Below are positions 34,000-39,541 of a DNA stretch of 39,541 nucleotides, piece by piece. Source of the DNA: Sphingomonas sp. 28-63-12 (lineage in GTDB: Bacteria > Pseudomonadota > Alphaproteobacteria > Sphingomonadales > Sphingomonadaceae). Where the stretch lies: assembly GCA_002281535.1 (NCBI GenBank), contig NCGD01000006.1, positions 1 to 39,541 on the forward strand. The letters run 5' to 3'. Positions within the stretch are counted from its first letter, which is position 1. The number at the start of each line of letters is the position of its first letter. The notes below the pieces were generated by a model that was given only the letters and a program-made list of their open reading frames with translations, had not been told where the DNA came from and ran no database searches. Both the position numbers and the translations under genes were made by a program.

Positions 34000-34031
34000 G
34001 GGCGGCCCCGTTCTGGGGTCGCCCCCTTTTT
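34000..34031 (+). terminator. Rho-independent-like terminator after the ParB-like gene
   Basis: A GC-rich stem GGGCGGCCCC (34000-34009) pairs with GGGGTCGCCC (34015-34024) across a 5-nt loop, with one mismatch-like position, and is followed by CC and five T. It lies 76 bp after the stop at 33924 and 176 bp before the next ATG. It probably ends ParB transcription, or acts as a partial attenuator for the next gene. Confidence 0.6.
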
Positions 34032-34160
34032 GCCTGGCGGCCGAGAGGCGAGCCGGGAGGCGTGCGGGCTTGGGGGAACGGTCAGCTCCGGCCGCCCATC
34101 CGCGCGTCGCGGCGAGAGGCAGAGGTGGGCCGGAACGGGGCGAGCCGGCCGGGTCCAGAG

Positions 34161-34181
34161 GGAGCGCCCGGGGTTCGCTCC
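34161..34181 (+). promoter_or_regulatory. Leader hairpin upstream of the methyltransferase-helicase gene
   Basis: GGAGCG (34161-34166) and CGCTCC (34176-34181) form a perfect 6-bp stem ending 25 nt before the ATG at 34207. It stands in the 282-bp non-coding interval between the ParB-like gene and this gene, downstream of the terminator, so a promoter for the large gene must lie between about 34032 and 34160. Confidence 0.4.
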
Positions 34182-34206
34182 ATCCCAGCTCTCCCGGATA
34201 TCGCAC

Positions 34207-37200
34207 ATGACCGACACCCTTCCCGGCGCGGGCCGCGCGCCCGCGTCCATCTTCGCCAACTCTGCCCAGGCCCTATTCGACGCGGCGCATCTCCTGCTGC
34301 CGCACCTCGAAGCCGGCCGCGCCATCGACAGCCAGCTGCTCCGCGCGGCGATGGAGAACGCCTTTTCCGGCACCGACGCCGAGGGCGCCTGGGACTGGAA
34401 ATCCGCCTACGACGCCTGCGAGGGCGCGCAGGTCCTGTTCCTGCGCAATTACGGAAGTGCGATCTTCCGCAAAGCCACATCGCCGCAAGCACGGCTGGCG
34501 ATGCTGGCCCGGATTGCCGCGCTATCGCCGACCCACACCCGGCGCTCCGAAAGCGGCCAGGCCTTGCAGCAATTCTCGACGCCGCTCGGGCTCGCCTTCG
34601 TTGCCGCCTGCGCCGCGGCGATCCGGCCGGGCGAGCTGGTGCTCGAGCCCTCGGCCGGCACCGGCCTGCTCGCGGCCCAGGCCGAAGCCATGGGCGCCCG
34701 CATCGTGCTCAACGAGTTGGCCGAGACCCGTGCCGGCTTCCTCGGCTGGCTGTTCACCGACTTTTCGGTGACCCGCCACGACGCAGCGCACATCGACGAT
34801 CATCTCGCCCCGGCGGTCGCGCCCGACGTGGTGCTGATGAACCCGCCCTTCTCGGCGGTGGCCCATGTCGACAAGCGCATGAAGGATGCGGCGCTGCGCC
34901 ATATCGCCTCGGCGCTCGCCCGCCTGCGCCCCGGCGGCCGGCTGGTCGCGATCACCGGCGCTGGTTGCGCGCCCGACGCGCCGGGCTGGGCCGAGGCCTT
35001 CGCCCAGCTGCAGGCGCGCGGCCGCATCGTATTCTCCGCCGCCATCGATGGCCGGATCTACGCCCGGCACGGCACCACGATGGACACGCGGCTGACCGTC
35101 ATCGACCGCGTCCCGGCCGAGGATCCGACGGTCTTTCCCGCCTCACTGGGCATGGCGCGGGACCTGACCACCTTGCTTGGCTGGGTCCTCGACCTTGTGC
35201 CGCCGCGCGAGGCGGTCCCGCCGACGACGCCGACCGGCGGCGGCGCCTTGCCGATCCCCACTCTGCGTCGGTCTCCTGCGAGCGCGGTCGCGCGCCCGGC
35301 TGCACCTCTGTCGTCGGCGCCGCCGGAAGCGCCTGATGGGATCGAGCTCGATTACAGCCTGGTCGATTGGACGCCGACGCAGGGTGAGCGGCTGTCCGAC
35401 GCGATCTATGAGCCTTTCCAGCTCCAGTCGATCCGCATCGCCGGCGCCCGCCCGCATCCGACCGCCCTGGTCCAATCCGCGGCGATGGCCTCGGTAGCGC
35501 CGCCCAAGCCTGGCTATCGCCCGCGCCTGCCGGCCCGCCTGGTCGCCGACGGGGTGCTGTCGGACGCCCAGCTCGAATCGATCATCTATGCCGGCGAGGC
35601 CCATGCCGGCTTCCTGACCGGCGCCTGGCGGGTGGACGAGACCTACGACGTGGTGTCGGCGGTCGCCGAAGACGCCGAGGATGTCGTCCGTTTCCGGCGC
35701 GGCTGGTTTTGCGGCGATGGCACTGGCGCGGGCAAAGGCCGCGAGGTCGCCGGCATCATCCTCGACAACTGGCTGCAAGGCCGTCGCCGCGCGGTCTGGG
35801 TGTCGCTGTCGGACAAGCTGCTGGAGGATGCGCAGCGCGACTGGTCGGCGCTCGGCCAGGAGCGTTTGCTTGTGACCCCGCTCGCCCGTTTCCGGCAGGG
35901 CACGCCGATTCGGCTCGCCGAAGGCGTGCTGTTCACCACCTACGCCACGCTGCGCTCTCAGGACCGCGGCGAGAAGGTCAGCCGCGTTCAGCAGATCATC
36001 GACCTGCTCGGCCGCGACTTCGACGGGGTCATAGTCTTCGACGAGGCGCATGCCATGGCCAACGCTGCCGGCGGCAAGGGCGAGCGCGGCGATCAAGCCC
36101 CGTCGCAGCAAGGCCGCGCCGGCCTGCGTCTGCAGCACGCGCTCCCCAATGCCCGCATCGTCTATGTCTCGGCGACCGGGGCCACCACAGTACAGAACCT
36201 CGCCTATGCCGAGCGGCTTGGCCTATGGCTCGGCGAGGACTTCCCGTTCGCCACGCGCTCCGAATTCGTCGCCGCGATCGAGGACGGCGGCGTCGCGGCC
36301 ATGGAGGTGGTGGCGCGCGATCTCAAGGCGCTCGGCCTCTATGCGGCTCGCTCGCTCTCCTTCGACGGTGTCGAATATGAGCTGCTCGAGCACGCGCTGA
36401 CGCCCGAGCAGGTCCGCATCTACGACGCCTATGCCGGCGCCTTCCAGATCATCCACAACAACCTCGCCGCCGCGATGCAGGCCGCGAACATCACCGGCGC
36501 CACCGGCACGCTGAACGCCCAGGCCAAATCGGCGGCGCGCTCGGCGTTCGAGTCCGCCAAGCAGCGCTTCTTCAACCACCTCATTACCGCGATGCAGACG
36601 CCGAGCGTCGTCGCCAGCGTCAGGCGCGACCTAGCCGAGGGGCACAGCCCCGTCATCCAAATCGTTTCGACCGGCGAAGCGCTGATGGAGCGGCGCCTGG
36701 CCGAGATCCCGACCGAAGACTGGGGCGACGTCCAGGTCGACATCACCCCGCGCGAATATGTCCTCGACTATCTCGCGCACAGCTTCCCGGTCCAACTCTA
36801 CGAGCCGTTCAGCGACAAGGAGGGCAATGTTCATTCGCGCGCCGTCTGGCGCGATGGCCAGCCCGTCGAATGCCGCGAGGCCGTCGCGCGCCGACAGGCG
36901 ATGATCGAGCGGCTCGCGGCGCTGCCGGCCGTGCCCGGCGCGCTCGACCAGATCATCCAGCATTTCGGGACCGACGTGGTGGCCGAGGTTACCGGCCGCA
37001 CGCGGCGCATTGTGCCTCGTCTGCGCGAGGACGGATCGCTGCGCTTCGCCGTCGAGAACCGGTCGGGCGCCGCCAACCTCGCCGAGACCCAGGCGTTCAT
37101 GGACGACATCAAGCGCGTCCTGATCTTCTCGGACGCAGGCGGGACCGGGCGCTCGTATCACGCCGATCTCGGTGCGCTGAACCAGCGGCTGCGAATCCAC

Positions 37201-38559
37201 TATCTGCTGGAGGCAGGCTGGAAGGCCGACACCGCCATCCAGGGGTTCGGCCGCACCAATCGCACCAACCAGAAGCAGCCGCCGCGCTTCCGGCCGGTGT
37301 CGACCGACGTGAAGGCGCAGAAGCGCTTCATCTCAACCATCGCCCGCCGGCTCGACACGCTGGGCGCGATAACCCGCGGCCAGCGCCAGACCGGCGGCCA
37401 GAACATGTTTCGACCCGAGGACAATCTGGAATCGGACTATGCGCGCGACGCGCTGCACCAGCTCTACCGGTTGCTCTACGCCGGCAAGCTGGAAGGCTGC
37501 TCGCTCGATGATTTCGAGGCCGCGACCGGCCTTTCGCTGTCCGACAGCGAGGGACTGAAGGACGAGCTGCCGCCGATCACCACCTTCCTCAATCGGATGC
37601 TGGCGCTGACCATCACACTGCAAGAGGTGATCTTCACCGCCTTCGAAGGGCTGTTGGTCCGCCGCATCGAGGGCGCGATCGCGTCAGGCGTCTACGAGAT
37701 CGGGCTGGAGACGCTACAGGCCGAGAGCTTCGTCATCGCCGACCGCTCGACGATCTACGTCCATCCCGGCACCGCCGCCGAAACGCAGCTCCTCACCATC
37801 ACGCGCAAGGATCGCAACCGTCCGCTTGCACTCGCCGACGCCCTGCATCGCGCGACCGAGCGCGGTGCGCGCCTTATGGTCAACGCCAAGTCGGGCCGCG
37901 CCGCGGTGCAGGTCGGCGCGCGCAGCCTGATGCTCGACGACGGCGGCGTCGAGCGGCGGGTCAGGCTGATCCGGCCGATGGAGGCGCCGACCATGCCGCT
38001 CGACGCGATGGCCGAAACCCAGTGGGAGGACGCCGATCCCAAGGCGTTCGTTGCGGCCTGGAACGCCGAGGTCGCGGCGGTTCCGGAATTCGAGACCAGC
38101 ACGCTGCACGTCGTCGCCGGCCTGCTGCTCCCCATCTGGAAACGCCTGCCGAACCAGTCGACGCGGGTCTACCGGCTCCAGACCGACGACGGCGAGCGCA
38201 TCGTCGGCCGGCGCGTCTCGCCCGCCTGGGCGGCCGCGACGCTTGGGCAGCAGGCGCCGACGCTCGATGCGCGTGCGGCGTGGCCGATGCTGGAGGCCGG
38301 CGATGTCACCCTCCATCTCGCCCAGGGCCAGACGCTCGCCCGGGTCCGGGCGATGAATGCGCCCCGGATCGAACTCAGCGGGTTCAACGACCTAGCCGTC
38401 GAACGGCTGAAGGCGCTCGGCTTGATCTCCGAGATCGTCTCGTGGAAATTGCGACTGTTCGTTCCGACGGGGGCCGCCGGTCCGGACGTGCTCGCCCGGC
38501 TCATGGAGCGCTATCCGCTCCAGCGGGTCGCCGAGCGCCATGCGGCGAAAGCCGCCTGA
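34207..38559 (+). CDS. Methyltransferase fused to strawberry-notch-family SF2 helicase
   Basis: A 1450-residue protein. The N-terminal DNA-methyltransferase-like domain has LVLEPSAGTGLLAAQ (144-158, SAM motif I), LNELAETRAGFL and DVVLMNPPFS (NPPF at 212-215, the N6-adenine/amino-methylating catalytic motif). The central helicase of the strawberry-notch (Sno) type has CGDGTGAGKGREVAG (Walker A near 503-511), DEAH (612-615) and the Sno-specific stretch FSDAGGTGRSYHADLGALNQ. A C-terminal domain with GFGRTNRTNQKQPPRF (motif VI) follows. An in-frame extension to 34030 is possible, but the ATG at 34207 follows directly on the leader and begins a natural N-terminus. The family is common on alphaproteobacterial conjugative elements. 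The function is unproven and may be DNA modification or protection during transfer. Confidence 0.88.
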   Translation: MTDTLPGAGRAPASIFANSAQALFDAAHLLLPHLEAGRAIDSQLLRAAMENAFSGTDAEGAWDWKSAYDACEGAQVLFLRNYGSAIFRKATSPQARLAMLARIAALSPTHTRRSESGQALQQFSTPLGLAFVAACAAAIRPGELVLEPSAGTGLLAAQAEAMGARIVLNELAETRAGFLGWLFTDFSVTRHDAAHIDDHLAPAVAPDVVLMNPPFSAVAHVDKRMKDAALRHIASALARLRPGGRLVAITGAGCAPDAPGWAEAFAQLQARGRIVFSAAIDGRIYARHGTTMDTRLTVIDRVPAEDPTVFPASLGMARDLTTLLGWVLDLVPPREAVPPTTPTGGGALPIPTLRRSPASAVARPAAPLSSAPPEAPDGIELDYSLVDWTPTQGERLSDAIYEPFQLQSIRIAGARPHPTALVQSAAMASVAPPKPGYRPRLPARLVADGVLSDAQLESIIYAGEAHAGFLTGAWRVDETYDVVSAVAEDAEDVVRFRRGWFCGDGTGAGKGREVAGIILDNWLQGRRRAVWVSLSDKLLEDAQRDWSALGQERLLVTPLARFRQGTPIRLAEGVLFTTYATLRSQDRGEKVSRVQQIIDLLGRDFDGVIVFDEAHAMANAAGGKGERGDQAPSQQGRAGLRLQHALPNARIVYVSATGATTVQNLAYAERLGLWLGEDFPFATRSEFVAAIEDGGVAAMEVVARDLKALGLYAARSLSFDGVEYELLEHALTPEQVRIYDAYAGAFQIIHNNLAAAMQAANITGATGTLNAQAKSAARSAFESAKQRFFNHLITAMQTPSVVASVRRDLAEGHSPVIQIVSTGEALMERRLAEIPTEDWGDVQVDITPREYVLDYLAHSFPVQLYEPFSDKEGNVHSRAVWRDGQPVECREAVARRQAMIERLAALPAVPGALDQIIQHFGTDVVAEVTGRTRRIVPRLREDGSLRFAVENRSGAANLAETQAFMDDIKRVLIFSDAGGTGRSYHADLGALNQRLRIHYLLEAGWKADTAIQGFGRTNRTNQKQPPRFRPVSTDVKAQKRFISTIARRLDTLGAITRGQRQTGGQNMFRPEDNLESDYARDALHQLYRLLYAGKLEGCSLDDFEAATGLSLSDSEGLKDELPPITTFLNRMLALTITLQEVIFTAFEGLLVRRIEGAIASGVYEIGLETLQAESFVIADRSTIYVHPGTAAETQLLTITRKDRNRPLALADALHRATERGARLMVNAKSGRAAVQVGARSLMLDDGGVERRVRLIRPMEAPTMPLDAMAETQWEDADPKAFVAAWNAEVAAVPEFETSTLHVVAGLLLPIWKRLPNQSTRVYRLQTDDGERIVGRRVSPAWAAATLGQQAPTLDARAAWPMLEAGDVTLHLAQGQTLARVRAMNAPRIELSGFNDLAVERLKALGLISEIVSWKLRLFVPTGAAGPDVLARLMERYPLQRVAERHAAKAA

Positions 38560-38573
38560 GAAGGACCGGCCCC

Positions 38574-39541
38574 ATGGAAAAACCTGCCACCGTCATTGCA
38601 CGCCGTCTCGCCGACCAGGCCGAGGCGGTGTGCCGCCACTTCCTCTCCAAGGGTCGCCGCGAGGGCAGCTACTGGCTGATCGGTGACGCCCACAACACGC
38701 CCGGTCGCAGTCTCTATGTGCGCCTGGTCGACGCCGCCGATGGGCGCGGCCGCGCGGGCAAATGGACCGACGCCCAGAATGGCGACCATGGCGATCTGCT
38801 CGACATCATCGCCGTCACGCAGGCGACGCGATCGATGCGCGAAACCCTCGACGAGGCCCGGCGCTTCCTCGCGATGCCGCCCGAGCCGATCGTCGGCCAG
38901 CCCGCCTATCGCCGAATCGCGAAGGCCCCGACCGGGACGCCCGAGGCGGCGCGCAGATTGTTCGCGGCCTCGAAGCCGATCGCCGACACCGTCGTGGACG
39001 CGTATCTCCGCAAGCGCGCCATTACGCCGACACGCGGATACGACGCCATCCGGTTTCATCCGCGCTGCTGGTATCGGTTGTCGGACGACGATGCGCCGGG
39101 CACGCGCAATGCCTGGCCGGCGATGATCGCCGCCGTCACCGACCTCGATGGCGAAATCACGGGCGTACACCGCACTTGGCTCGACGGCGCCGCGCTGGAC
39201 AAGGCGCCGGTCGCCTATCCCCGCCGCGCCATGGGTCATCTTCTCGGTCACGGTGTCCGCTTTGGACCTGCGGTCCCGGTCATGGCGGCGGGCGAAGGCA
39301 TCGAGACCATCGCGTCGCTGCGCTGCGCCATGCCCGCCATGTCGATGATCGCCGGGCTCTCCTCGGCGCATCTCGCCGCCATCCTGTTCCCGCCGCAGTT
39401 GCGCCGTCTCTATGTCGCCCGCGACGACGATCCGGCCGGCGCGCAAGCGGTGGCGACGCTGGCCGAGCGGGCCGAAGCGGCCGGAATCGAGATCGTGCCC
39501 GTGCTGCCGGTTCTCGACGACTTCAATGCCGATCACCGCAC
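38574..39541 (+). CDS. Toprim-domain (primase-like) protein, C-terminus beyond right edge
   Basis: The frame is open from the ATG at 38574 to the window edge, 322 whole codons. The N-terminal part (EAVCRHFLSKGRREGSYWLI, then GKWTDAQNGDHGDLLDI) resembles the DNA-binding region of plasmid primase-like proteins. A Toprim domain follows, with GEGIET (240-245, catalytic Glu) and VARDDDPAG (Asp284-Asp286, metal-binding DxD). It starts 14 bp after the previous stop behind GAGAAGGA, so it is co-transcribed with the methyltransferase-helicase gene. A role in priming the complementary strand after conjugative transfer or element replication is the usual expectation for the family. Confidence 0.87.
   Translation, partial: MEKPATVIARRLADQAEAVCRHFLSKGRREGSYWLIGDAHNTPGRSLYVRLVDAADGRGRAGKWTDAQNGDHGDLLDIIAVTQATRSMRETLDEARRFLAMPPEPIVGQPAYRRIAKAPTGTPEAARRLFAASKPIADTVVDAYLRKRAITPTRGYDAIRFHPRCWYRLSDDDAPGTRNAWPAMIAAVTDLDGEITGVHRTWLDGAALDKAPVAYPRRAMGHLLGHGVRFGPAVPVMAAGEGIETIASLRCAMPAMSMIAGLSSAHLAAILFPPQLRRLYVARDDDPAGAQAVATLAERAEAAGIEIVPVLPVLDDFNADHR

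Noticed and set aside
1-39541. CRISPR arrays or insertion sequences
   Set aside because: I saw no regularly spaced direct repeats, transposase genes or paired terminal inverted repeats. Only short hairpins and the tRNA fragment were found.

Overview
The window is high-GC DNA with the gene content and codon bias of an alphaproteobacterium. The best guess is Sphingomonadales (Sphingomonas/Sphingobium type). It falls into a chromosomal-looking left part (1 to about 15505) and the left part of an integrated mobile element (about 15506 to the right edge).

Chromosomal part. Two divergent operons meet at a 26-bp inverted repeat (3809-3834). Leftward run a single-domain rhodanese, a lipoprotein membrane-fusion protein and an RND transporter cut by the left edge. 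Rightward run a sulfide:quinone-oxidoreductase-like flavoprotein, a DUF2892-type membrane peptide and a TolC-like outer-membrane factor. Together they look like a reactive-sulfur handling unit with its own tripartite pump. After a small membrane protein and a gene-poor stretch comes a single-domain response regulator whose phospho-acceptor Asp is Asn. Next is the cytochrome bd cluster: cydD-cydC plus a methyltransferase leftward, and cydA-cydB-cydX rightward. A partial FNR/FixK-like site lies between them.

Mobile element. The 3' part of a tRNA-Arg(CCG) gene, broken exactly at the anticodon loop, sits at 15506-15550 as the attachment site. A P4-type tyrosine integrase follows. Cargo comes first. 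A tightly coupled pair encodes a TIR/deoxyribosyltransferase-like protein and a HEPN-like protein with zinc ribbons, and is a candidate undescribed defence module. Then comes a phosphorothioate-based defence locus. Its modification arm sspA-sspB-sspC-sspD runs leftward (30361 to 24111). A three-gene arm of SF2 helicase, GHKL ATPase and PLD nuclease (19667 to 24049) runs toward it and is probably the restriction arm, corresponding in composition to an SspFGH-type module.

To the right is the conjugative/plasmid-like backbone: an ArdC-type antirestriction protein behind an array of DNA hairpins, a very long ParB-like protein, a 1450-residue methyltransferase/strawberry-notch helicase fusion, and a Toprim protein cut by the right edge. 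Three backbone genes share a leader layout, with a short hairpin ending 23-25 nt before the start codon. The far end of the element, where the intact tRNA-Arg should be, is outside the window.

All family names come from reading motifs in the translated sequence. No database search was possible.
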